A stretch of DNA of 40,205 nucleotides from CADCWK01 sp964244115. GTDB taxonomy: Bacteria > Chloroflexota > Chloroflexia > Thermomicrobiales > UBA6265. The notes under the pieces are model-generated. The model ran no database searches and was not told the DNA's origin. It worked only from the letters and a program-made list of their open reading frames with translations. The position numbers were made by a program, and so were the translations under genes. Below are positions 33,390 through 40,205 of this stretch, one piece after another. Position 1 is the stretch's first letter. Each line of letters opens with the position of its first letter. The stretch spans positions 1-40,205 of the forward strand of contig CAXTHM010000033.1 in assembly GCA_964244115.1 (NCBI GenBank), given 5' to 3'.

Positions 33390-34040
33390 TGGACACGCTC
33401 CCGCTCCGAGGTGCTATCGCGGGTCTCATACGCCGACCAGTTCGACGACTTCCGCGCCTTCCTGGAGCCACGCCTGATCGAGGCGTGCCGCATCCTGGCG
33501 CCGGACGGGACGGCCTGTGTCCACCTGGATGACCGCGAGGTCCATTCCCGCCGGCTGCTGCTGGATGCCCTCTTCGACCAGGGACATTTCCTCAACGAGA
33601 TCATCCGGGCCTACGACTTCGGCGACCGGACGAAGCGGCGCTGGCCGCCCAAGCACGACAACCTCCTCGTCTACGTCAAGGACCCGGCCCGCTACATCTT
33701 CAACACCGAGGACGTCGACCGCGAGCCGTACATGGCGCCGGGGCTGGTCTCCCCAGAGAAGATCGCGCTGGGCAAGCTGCCGACCGACGTCTGGCGGCAC
33801 ACCATCATCAGCCCGACCGGCCACGAGAAGAGCGGTTACCCGACCCAGAAGCCGCTCGGCGGCGTCCGCCGGATCATCCGGGCCTCGTCACTCCCCGGCG
33901 ACCCCGTGCTGGACTTCTTCGCCGGCTCCGGCACCACCAGCACCACCGGCGGCGTCGCCACGATGCGCCGCCGCCTGGAGGGGGTGCCGGAGGTGTCGTT
34001 CGAGGATCGCCGGATCGGCCCAGACCACGAGGGACAGTAA
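33390..34040 (+). pseudogene. DNA N4/N6-methyltransferase, truncated and internally deleted
   Basis: Remnant of a beta-class DNA methyltransferase. Visible: EVLSRVSYADQFDDFRAFLE, CVHLDDREVHSRRLLLDALF, FGDRTKRRWPPKHDNLLVYV, GYPTQKPLGGVRRIIRASS and the SAM-binding motif DPVLDFFAGSGTT. Missing: the N-terminal 60-70 residues with the catalytic DPPF motif. After GSGTT, about 20 residues (normally ..LGRRFVLVD..) are deleted, so it jumps to VATMRRRLEGVPEVSFED. The first preserved codons start just after a palindromic repeat fragment. No start codon with a ribosome site is evident. No restriction enzyme gene adjoins it. Confidence 0.75.
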
Positions 34041-34121
34041 CGACAAAGCGACACCTCAGGCTCATCGCCGCCGAACCAACCCGTGGAACCTTGGAGGATG
34101 GTCTCGTCCCTCATCTTCTCG

Positions 34122-34441
34122 TCATGGAAGCGATGATTCCGGCACGCGGACCGGTATGCCTGCTCTCAGCACATCTTCTCGCCGGATCTCCTCACTGATC
34201 TCCTGCTCGGCCAGACGGAGGTCGTAGCCCGATTGCGGATTCATCCAGAGTTCGGCGCCGGTCCCCAGACAGTGGCTCAATAGCGGTGCGAGCTCGGCCG
34301 TGATCGGGCTCGCTCCCTTGAGAATCTGGTCGACGCGCTGCCTCGAAACGCAGAGGATCCCCGCCAGATCCGATGCGGTCATGTCGAGTTCTTCGAGTCC
34401 ATCGATCAGGATCTCGACTGGGTGGATGGCTGGTCGTCCAT
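34122..34441 (-). pseudogene. Second HigA-type antitoxin, frameshifted at codon 4
   Basis: The body is a HigA-family helix-turn-helix antitoxin: IHPVEILIDGLEELDMTASD, LAGILCVSRQRVDQILKG, LSHCLGTGAELWMNPQSGYD and LRLAEQEISEEI. It is a clear paralogue of the preceding higA. A good start (GGAG, five bases, ATG at 34441) reads MDDQPSTQ and ends early. One extra base after codon 3 would join this ATG to the body (ATG GAC GAC CA. GCC ATC CAC). An in-frame TTG at 34463 is a poor alternative, as AAGG touches it. So it is probably inactivated by a one-base deletion, unless the TTG is used. Confidence 0.65.
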
Positions 34442-34477
34442 GATGTCTCCAGGGAGGTGTCAACCTTCGTGATTTCG

Positions 34478-34783
34478 TCAGGCCGCTTCCTGTGGGATAC
34501 CGGCGCGCGGTGTGACTGTCCGCTCGATCTCCTCGCCCACCGTCTGCTCGGCCAGTCGCACGTCGTAGAGCTGCTGGAGATTCATCCAGAATTGAGGTCC
34601 AGTGCCGAGCCAGCGCCCGAGGCGCAGCGCCGTGTCAGCGGTAATGCTCCGCTTACCGGCCAGAATCTGGGTGATCCGATTGGTCGGGACGCCCAGGATC
34701 CGAGCAAGATGCGCCGCGCTCATGTTGATCTCGGCAAGCTCCTCCTCGAGGATTTCACCTGGATGGATAGGGGTGCGTGCCAT
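34478..34783 (-). CDS. higA: HigA antitoxin
   Basis: A 101-residue antitoxin and autorepressor: TPIHPGEILEEELAEINMSA, LARILGVPTNRITQILAGKR (helix-turn-helix), ITADTALRLGRWLGTGPQFW and LQQLYDVRLAEQ. GGAGG precedes ATG 34783. It follows the toxin gene by 15 bp, the toxin-first order typical of higBA. It should neutralise HigB and repress the operon promoter upstream of 35083. Confidence 0.92.
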   Translation of the reverse strand: MARTPIHPGEILEEELAEINMSAAHLARILGVPTNRITQILAGKRSITADTALRLGRWLGTGPQFWMNLQQLYDVRLAEQTVGEEIERTVTPRAGIPQEAA

Positions 34784-34798
34784 GTGTTCCTCCGTTCG

Positions 34799-35083
34799 TC
34801 AGTGATAGTCAACGATCTCGACCTCTCGGGGGCCAGAATCCTCCTGACCCCATCGAAAGCAGATACGCCACTGATCGTTGATGCGGATACTCCATCGACC
34901 AAACCGATCGCCTCGCAATGCTTCCAATCTGTTGCCCCGGATCAGCCGAAGCATGTCCAGGGAAGTCGCTGCTTCGAGGCTTGTGAGTCGTCGCGCAGCC
35001 TGCCGTTCAAAGGCCTGAAACGCTGGAACTCGTCGCCCCTCGGCAAAGTCCTGCGTCCGCTTGTCCCGGTACGACTGGATCAT
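34799..35083 (-). CDS. higB: HigB toxin (RelE/ParE superfamily)
   Basis: A 94-residue 'plasmid maintenance killer' type toxin, expected to be a ribosome-dependent mRNA endonuclease. Landmarks: the N-terminal MIQSYRDKRTQDFAEG, ARRLTSLEAATSLDMLR, GNRLEALRGDRFGRWSIRIN and DQWRICFRWG with the basic and aromatic residues of the active face, ending VEIVDYH. Full length, with higA immediately downstream; the pair appears intact and therefore probably functional. Confidence 0.92.
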   Translation of the reverse strand: MIQSYRDKRTQDFAEGRRVPAFQAFERQAARRLTSLEAATSLDMLRLIRGNRLEALRGDRFGRWSIRINDQWRICFRWGQEDSGPREVEIVDYH

Positions 35084-35158
35084 TCAGCTTGCCCTAACCA
35101 GATTAGCGGTCGATACGCGTGACGTCAATCGTATCAATACTGACAAGCGACTCATCCC

Positions 35159-35908
35159 TCATCCCAGCGGATCGGACGGGTACAGCAGCAGGTCCGGGAC
35201 GTGAGCGCGGGCCGGGAGCCGGGCGACGAACAGGCAGGCCGCCGCGACGTCCTCCGGCTGGATCGCCCGGTCCAGCACCTCACGGGTCGGCGGGACGGGG
35301 CGCTGGAGGATGAAGTCGGTGTCGGTCAGGCCGGGGTAGATCACCGTCACCCGGATGCCGTTGGCCCGCTCCTCCTCCATCGTGCCGTGGGCCAGCGCCG
35401 CGACGCCGGCCTTGGCCGCCTGGTAGGCAATCCCCGACTGATCCGCCCGGCGGGCCGATGACGAGGCGATATGGACGATCAGGCCATCCCGCTGGGCCCG
35501 GAACACGGGCAGGATCGCCTGCGTCAGGTTGAAGGCCGCGGTCAGGTTGCCGTCGATCATCAGCCGCCAGCTCGCGTCGGTCAGCTCGTCCACCCGTCGC
35601 CGCGGGATGTTGACGCCGACGCAGTTGACCAGCGCGTCGACCTGGCCGAAGCGCCCCATCGCGGCCGCGACGATCCGCTCGCAGTCGTCCCGTCGCGTGG
35701 CATCGGCGGTGACGGCGACGACCTCGGCCCCGGCCCCGGCCGCAGCGCCGGCCAGTTCCCCGGACAGCGTCACCAGCCGCGCGCCCGAGCGCGCGGCCAC
35801 GACCACGCCGAACCCGGCGCCGGCCAGCGCCTCGGCCGTCGCCCACCCCATCCCGCTGCTCGCCCCGACGACGATCGCGACCCTGCCATCCTGACCATCG
35901 CTGCCCAT
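35159..35908 (-). CDS. Short-chain dehydrogenase/reductase (SDR)
   Basis: A 249-residue classical SDR. Cofactor motif GASSGMGWATAEAL (residues about 15-28, TGxxxGxG type); arginine in VVAARSGARL suggests NADP preference. NCVGVN stands in the place of NNAG, the catalytic Ser is in VHIASSSARR, and the Tyr/Lys pair is in AYQAAKAGV. ATG 35908. The substrate cannot be told from sequence. Not in an operon with its neighbours. Confidence 0.9.
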   Translation of the reverse strand: MGSDGQDGRVAIVVGASSGMGWATAEALAGAGFGVVVAARSGARLVTLSGELAGAAAGAGAEVVAVTADATRRDDCERIVAAAMGRFGQVDALVNCVGVNIPRRRVDELTDASWRLMIDGNLTAAFNLTQAILPVFRAQRDGLIVHIASSSARRADQSGIAYQAAKAGVAALAHGTMEEERANGIRVTVIYPGLTDTDFILQRPVPPTREVLDRAIQPEDVAAACLFVARLPARAHVPDLLLYPSDPLG

Positions 35909-36266
35909 GACACACCCTTCTCGCTATGCGCCCGCTCTGTGCTCCGCGGCGAACCAGGACCGCTCAGGACGACCGCGCGACGAGATCAACCACGCCCCCG
36001 ACGGCAGCCAGGCGGTGGTCCGCCGAGGCCAGCGCGGTCTCGTGAGCACCTTGCCCGATCCGCTCGTCCCGTAGGTGCCGGCGCCCTTACCGGCACCCGT
36101 CCCGGACTCATACCGATCTCGGGATCGTGTCGTTCGGCGCTGCTCGGGGCCGTCGCTGCTGATCACATCACCGGTGAAGCCAGCCCCGACATGGTACGGT
36201 CTCCGGCGGGACGGGCGCGATGCCCCGTCGCGATTCCGGACACCGCCCTACCCTGGATGACGGACG
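35909..36266. other. Divergent intergenic region between SDR and HD genes
   Basis: No gene supported. It contains a short hairpin GGTGCCGG..CCGGCACC near 36074-36097. Promoters of both neighbours should be here. Confidence 0.4.
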
Positions 36267-36869
36267 ATGCCACCTCTGATGACGACTCGCTTCGACGAGG
36301 CGTATCTCCTCGCCGGCGATCTCCACCGCGAGCAGCGGCGCAAGGGGATCGGCACCCCGTACATCGCCCACCTGCTCCAGGTCGCCGGACTGGTGCTGGA
36401 GGCGGGGGCCGACGAGGACACCGCGATCGCCGCGCTGCTCCATGACGCCGTCGAGGACCAGGGCGGCGCGGCGACGCGGGACCTGATCGCCATCCGGTTC
36501 GGCGAGCACGTCGCCCGGATCGTCGACGGCTGCTCGGATTCCGCGGGGTCGCCGAAGCCGCCGTGGCGGGCGCGGAAGCAGGCCCACATCGACCGGATCG
36601 CGAGCGAGTCGCCGGAAGTCCGCCTCGTCGTCACCGCCGACAAGCTCCACAACACCAGGGCGATCACCACCGACTACCGCCGTGACGGCGAGGCGGTCTG
36701 GTCGATCTTCCACGGCCGGCGCGACGGCACGCTCTGGTACACCCACGCCATGACCGACGCCCTGACCCGCGCCGACCCGGACGCACCGCTGCTGGCCGAC
36801 CTCCGGGCCGCCGTCGCCGAGCTGGACCGGCTGACCGGCTCCGGCGGCGCGATTAACCCTCCGGACTGA
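36267..36869 (+). CDS. HD-domain hydrolase, SpoT/MESH1-like
   Basis: A 200-residue metal-dependent phosphohydrolase resembling the (p)ppGpp hydrolase half of RelA/SpoT proteins. Metal ligands: His35 (YIAHLLQVA), the HD pair in LLHDAVEDQGG (His59-Asp60) and Asp125 (TADKLHNTRAI). HDxVED and ADKLHN are the SpoT-type versions of the motifs. No synthetase, TGS or ACT domain is present, so it corresponds to a small alarmone hydrolase. ATG 36267; an alternative ATG at 36279 would lose only four residues. Other nucleotides as substrate remain possible. Confidence 0.82.
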   Translation: MPPLMTTRFDEAYLLAGDLHREQRRKGIGTPYIAHLLQVAGLVLEAGADEDTAIAALLHDAVEDQGGAATRDLIAIRFGEHVARIVDGCSDSAGSPKPPWRARKQAHIDRIASESPEVRLVVTADKLHNTRAITTDYRRDGEAVWSIFHGRRDGTLWYTHAMTDALTRADPDAPLLADLRAAVAELDRLTGSGGAINPPD

Positions 36870-36918
36870 CCCGCCCATCGATTCTCACCTGGCGCGTTCG
36901 CTCGCCGAGCAACGGTCC

Positions 36919-36976
36919 GTTCCCCGCTCCGGGCGTGAGCGCCGCGGCGCGAGACGAGCCGGGGAGGGGCTACGGG
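36919..36976. repeat. Palindromic intergenic repeat, diverged
   Basis: TTCCCCGCTCCGGGCGTGAGCG..GAGCCGGGGAGGGG: outer arms as in the other CACCTG-family copies, centre reduced. Confidence 0.45.
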
Positions 36977-37158
36977 AGAGGACTGCCCGCCGCCCGAGCG
37001 TTCCACAGCAATCTGTCGAAGCGGACTGACCCGGCAGCGTTTGGCCAGGCCGATTATCCTTACGGGTGCTCATCGACGCTCCCGGCGGCCCACTCGCTCG
37101 CCGCCGATTCCCACCCCACCCCGCCGGGCCACAGTCGGACCGGCCATCGGAGGCTCCC

Positions 37159-37899
37159 GTGATCGTCCGCAAACCCGAGGAACTCGCCGCGCTCAAGGCG
37201 GCCAACCGCGCGACGACGAAGATGCTGCGGGAACTCAAGCGCCTCGCCCGGCCCGGCATCAAGACCATCGAGCTCGACGCCTACGCCCGCGACTACATCC
37301 GGAATCTGGGCGGTATCCCCGTCTTCGAGCGCCAGGCCGGCTTCCCCGGTGCGATCAATACCAACCGCAACGACGTCGTCGTCCACGGCGTCCCCGGCGA
37401 GGAGATCCTCGAGGACGGCGACCTGCTCACGATCGACGGCGGGATGCTGCTCAACGGCTACGCCGGCGACGCCGCCACGACGTTCGCCGTCGGGACCGAG
37501 ACCGACCGCCACCGCACCCTGATCGACATCACGAAGCGGGCGATGAACGCCGCCATCGATGCGGCCAGGGTCGGCAACCACGTCGGCGACATCTCATGGG
37601 CGATGCAGTCCTACGCCGAGGCCCACGGTTGCAGCGTCGCGCGCGGGTTCTGCGGGCATGAGCTCGGCACGCGGATGTGGGAGGACATCCAGGTCCCGTT
37701 CGCCGGCGACCCCGGCGAGGGTCCGGAGCTGGTCGAGGGCCTGGTCCTGACGATCGAGCCGGTCGTGATCGAGGGCGCCTACGAGCACTACATGGCCAAC
37801 GAGTGGGAAGCCCGGACGGTGGACGGCTCGTGGGTGGCCCAGTTCGAGCGGGCGGTCATGGTCACCCCGCGCGGCGGCCTCGTCCTCTCGGGCGACTAG
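37159..37899 (+). CDS. map: Methionine aminopeptidase, type I
   Basis: Removes the initiator methionine from nascent proteins. The 246-residue product has the five metal ligands Asp93 (TIDGG), Asp104 (YAGDAATTF), His167 (FCGHELG), Glu200 (LTIEPVV) and Glu230 (AQFERAVMVT), and substrate-site His76 (VVVHGVPG). GHELG replaces the usual GHGIG, a mild variation. GTG 37159 has CGGAGG five bases upstream; the upstream frame to 37066 is rejected. A large hairpin terminator lies 166 bases after the stop. Confidence 0.93.
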   Translation: MIVRKPEELAALKAANRATTKMLRELKRLARPGIKTIELDAYARDYIRNLGGIPVFERQAGFPGAINTNRNDVVVHGVPGEEILEDGDLLTIDGGMLLNGYAGDAATTFAVGTETDRHRTLIDITKRAMNAAIDAARVGNHVGDISWAMQSYAEAHGCSVARGFCGHELGTRMWEDIQVPFAGDPGEGPELVEGLVLTIEPVVIEGAYEHYMANEWEARTVDGSWVAQFERAVMVTPRGGLVLSGD

Positions 37900-38064
37900 A
37901 GCCAACCAACCCGGATCTTCAGGAACCTGGCGAGGATGCGCGTTCGTGCCACGGTGACGGGACTGGCCACGGCATCCCGATCCCCCGGGACGGCGTCTAC
38001 CGCCGGATGGAGCGGCGATGCATCGACTGGCGACCCGGTCGCCAGGCAGCGGCGGCTCAGCCTG

Positions 38065-38118
38065 GCCCAACCGATCAGCCCCCTGCCGGACATCCGGCAG
38101 GGGGCTGATCGGTTGGGC
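38065..38118. terminator. Bidirectional terminator with a 25-bp perfect stem
   Basis: Arms 38065-38089 and 38094-38118 are exactly complementary over 25 bases with a four-base ACAT loop. It lies between the convergent map and SH3b genes. Without a T-run it is GC-rich, but the position fits termination of both transcripts. The inner part repeats the ATCAGCCCC/GGGGCTGAT stem of the terminator at 14481. Confidence 0.75.
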
Positions 38119-38157
38119 GGAATCGCGGGTGTGCGGGAACGTCGAGTGCGGGGACCC

Positions 38158-39549
38158 CTACTCGCCGGCGAGGGTCAGGAAGTCGCCGACCACCCACGCC
38201 TCGTCATCGACGGTGCCGACGTTGTACCAGTCGACACCGTTGACGGTGACGGCGTCGCCGACGATCGTGAACCCGGCGCCGAAGTCGACGATCCGCAGGA
38301 TCGCCCCGGTGCTGGACGCCGCGGCCCGGACGTTCAGCCGGGCCGCGCTGACGGTGACGGTGTCGCCAGCGACGAACGCGGTCTCGTCGGACGAGGCGGG
38401 CGACGCCGACGGGACCGGCGCCGTCGAACCGCTCGGCTGGGCAGTGCCGCTCGAGCTGGAGGTGGCCGACGCGGACGGGACCGGCGCCGTCGAGCCGCTC
38501 GGCTGGGCAGAGCCGGTCGAGCTGGCAGAGGAACTGGAGACGAGGGCCAGGTACTGCCCGGCGACCCAGCCGAGATCGTCGACCGGGTACCAGGTGATCC
38601 CGTCGGCCGGGGTGGCGTCGCCGGTGATCGTGGCCTCGGTCCCCTGCGGGTAGACGTCGAGGATGCCGGCCGTCAGGGACGGCAGTGCGCGGACGTTGAG
38701 CAGGTCGGTATTCACCACGACCACGTCGCCGTAGACGAAGTCGCCGGACGGATCGGTCGTGCCGGCGCCATCGGCGAGGAACTCGCCCGAGACCCAGCCG
38801 AGCTCGTTGACCGGGTACCAGGTGATCCCGTCGGCGCTGACGGCATCGCCGGTTACGGTCGCCTCGTCCCCGAATACATAGACAGCGAGGATGCTGGCGG
38901 TGATCGACGGGCTCTGGCGGACGTTGAGCCGGTCCGTGTTGACGATGACGACGTCTCCGTAGACCCAGTCGCCAGCCGATGAACCGCCGCCGCCGCTACC
39001 GCTGGAAAGGTACTGCCCGGCCACCCAGCCGATGTTGTCCACCGGGTACCAGACGATGCCCCCGGCCGACGTCGCGTCGCCCGTGATGATCGCCTCGAAG
39101 CCGAACTCGTAGACGTCGAGGATGGCACCGGACGTCGATGGCGTCGCTCGGACGTTGAGGAAGTCGGTATTGATGATGACCGTGTCTCCGTAGGTCCAGT
39201 TCACGACCGGGGTACTGACCTCGCCGTCGGCCAACCGGAGGAAGCCGGCCACGGACCAGCCGAGGGAGGCACCGTCCCGCTGCACCTGGTACCAGTCGTA
39301 GCCGTCGGCCGCGGTCGGCCCTGCCACGACCTCGACCTCGTCACCGAATGCGAGCGTCGTCACGATCGCTCCGCTCAGACTCGGCGTCTGCCGGACATTG
39401 AGGAAATCGACATCGACTACAGCCATCGTACCCGCCTCGACCGCTTGTGCCTGCGCGACCGGCGCGACCGAGATCGCACCCAAACCGACCGCGCTGAACG
39501 CCAGCGACGCCCCGACGGTTACCGCCAACAGGTGTCGTCCGTATCGCAT
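38158..39549 (-). CDS. Secreted protein with five SH3b domains
   Basis: A 463-residue exported protein. ATG 39549 has GGAGGAG six bases upstream. Signal peptide RYGRHLLAVTVGASLAFSAV with cleavage near AQAQA. Five SH3_3-type domains follow, each beginning like VNTDLLNVRALPSLTAGILD and ending GWVAGQYL or similar. A Ser/Pro linker before the last contains a tandem-duplicated AQPSGSTAPVPSAS unit. No catalytic domain is visible, so it is probably a wall-binding or adhesive surface protein. A related gene is cut by the window end upstream on the same strand. Confidence 0.85.
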   Translation of the reverse strand: MRYGRHLLAVTVGASLAFSAVGLGAISVAPVAQAQAVEAGTMAVVDVDFLNVRQTPSLSGAIVTTLAFGDEVEVVAGPTAADGYDWYQVQRDGASLGWSVAGFLRLADGEVSTPVVNWTYGDTVIINTDFLNVRATPSTSGAILDVYEFGFEAIITGDATSAGGIVWYPVDNIGWVAGQYLSSGSGGGGSSAGDWVYGDVVIVNTDRLNVRQSPSITASILAVYVFGDEATVTGDAVSADGITWYPVNELGWVSGEFLADGAGTTDPSGDFVYGDVVVVNTDLLNVRALPSLTAGILDVYPQGTEATITGDATPADGITWYPVDDLGWVAGQYLALVSSSSASSTGSAQPSGSTAPVPSASATSSSSGTAQPSGSTAPVPSASPASSDETAFVAGDTVTVSAARLNVRAAASSTGAILRIVDFGAGFTIVGDAVTVNGVDWYNVGTVDDEAWVVGDFLTLAGE

Positions 39550-40108
39550 GCTCTCCTCCTCCAGATGAGCCGTCTTTCGGGCATACCCCGCGTTCGTACG
39601 CCCGATGTATGGGCACATGCTACTCCATTTCCGGAGCCATGCACGCGCGGACCACGACTCCGGCCACCGTTTCCCATTGTCAGATGTCTCGAATATGCGC
39701 AATTAGACGGACCAGCAATCCCCGCGTCGCTTTGCCGCAAAGGCCGATGCACGGTCAGAGTGCCCACCGGTCCGACAGGTGTACGGACAGACACGACCGA
39801 AATAGTCGGCGTTGCTGCGAAATCGGTTTCCGGGTGGCGTCGCCTGATCGGACGGCCCCTCGGCCTCCGTCCCGTCAGCCGGGAAATTGGCCCTCACGGC
39901 GGATAACGTGGCGCCCCGACCCGAGGATGTTCGGGTCGAGGCGCTCGCGATGACATTGGTCGTGCCTCAGCTGGTCGATGACCGGGTTTCCGGTGCGATC
40001 GCTTCAGCTGTTTGCCGAAGGACTCACTCTCGAGGAGGTGCACGTCTCCCCGCTCCGGTCGGGGGAGAGGTCGTCTCCGTCAGCCGAGCGCCACCGAGGG
40101 GACCCGCT
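39550..40108. other. Intergenic region between two SH3b genes
   Basis: No gene supported. It is locally AT-richer near 39660-39720, where the promoter of the SH3b gene probably lies. A small hairpin CGACCCGA..TCGGGTCG is at about 39916-39937, and a GCTCCGGTCGGGGGAGAGG repeat scrap is at about 40053-40071. Confidence 0.4.
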
Positions 40109-40205
40109 CTAATTGGCGAGGTACTGACCGGCGACCCAGCCGTAATTATCGACCGCGTACCAGGTGATCCCGTCGGCCGTCGTCGGGCCGCCGGTGATCG
40201 TCGCG
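40109..40205 (-). CDS. SH3b-domain protein, C-terminal end only
   Basis: The minus strand from the window edge reads ATITGGPTTADGITWYAVDN, then YGWVAGQYLAN and a TAG stop at 40109-40111. This equals the end of an SH3b domain and is close to the repeats in the neighbouring gene (GDATPADGITWYPVDDLGWVAGQYL type). The gene starts outside the window. Confidence 0.8.
   Translation of the reverse strand, partial: ATITGGPTTADGITWYAVDNYGWVAGQYLAN

Noticed and set aside
31200..34040. A 946-codon open frame on the plus strand
   Set aside because: Most of it is antisense to nadE, whose motifs are unambiguous; only the last 210 codons (methyltransferase remnant) have real protein character. Long antisense frames are expected at this GC level.
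38300..39400. Regularly spaced similar DNA blocks resembling a CRISPR or satellite array
   Set aside because: Spacing and sequence follow the repeated SH3b protein domains in one reading frame; there are no uniform spacers.

Overview
The window is very GC-rich chromosomal DNA (roughly 65-70 percent by eye) with dense housekeeping genes on both strands. It looks like a member of the Chloroflexota, most likely Thermomicrobia (Sphaerobacter or Thermomicrobiales type). That placement is inferred from base composition, codon use and gene content (secreted SH3b-repeat proteins, a YdbS/YdbT pair, a short zinc-containing ProRS, frequent GTG starts); no rRNA or tRNA gene is present to confirm it. Three runs of exactly ten N (6815-6824, 10191-10200, 18801-18810) mark it as a scaffolded draft assembly.

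Layout. 1-1821: minus-strand pair of a DNA polymerase III delta-prime subunit (cut by the window edge) and a NERD-like membrane protein. 2115-2832 and 7802-8505: two copies of a REP-associated tyrosine transposase (RAYT) element, the first killed by one nonsense codon. Between them lie an AbrB-like regulator, LacI debris, a DUF2085 membrane protein, and a PAP2 phosphatase followed by a diacylglycerol-kinase-type lipid kinase. 8613-14454: secreted SH3b/lytic transglycosylase protein, YggX-type iron protein, MnmA tRNA thiolase, FmdB zinc ribbon and a small membrane protein. 14904-18109: a TetR gene beheaded beside a REP pair, then a molybdenum cluster (ModA, molbindin, secreted molybdopterin-binding-domain protein, XdhC N-domain protein). 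18295-21438: YqhA family protein and the YdbS/YdbT PH-domain pair.

22078-25741 is the most interesting region: a lower-GC island interrupting the 3' end of a DUF3140 gene. The displaced last codons of that gene, with stop and terminator, lie 3.64 kb downstream, and an imperfect 23-bp direct repeat marks both junctions. The island holds gene debris and one intact two-gene operon: a membrane-anchored small protein followed by a 602-residue SIR2-domain protein with a full set of NAD-site motifs. It is a candidate anti-phage (NAD-depletion) system of a pairing I do not recognise.

26571-37899: zinc-ribbon protein, prolyl-tRNA synthetase with a strongly structured leader, PhyH-type dioxygenase, DUF559 protein, NAD synthetase, a decayed DNA methyltransferase, a higBA toxin-antitoxin operon with a frameshifted second antitoxin, an SDR oxidoreductase, a SpoT-like HD hydrolase and methionine aminopeptidase. 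38158-40205: two further secreted SH3b-repeat proteins on the minus strand, the last cut by the window edge.

Spread through the intergenic regions are at least two more families of GC-rich palindromic repeats: one around a CACCTG..CAGGTG core and one around a CCCCTC..CCATCCG hairpin. I found no tRNA, rRNA, CRISPR array or integrase.
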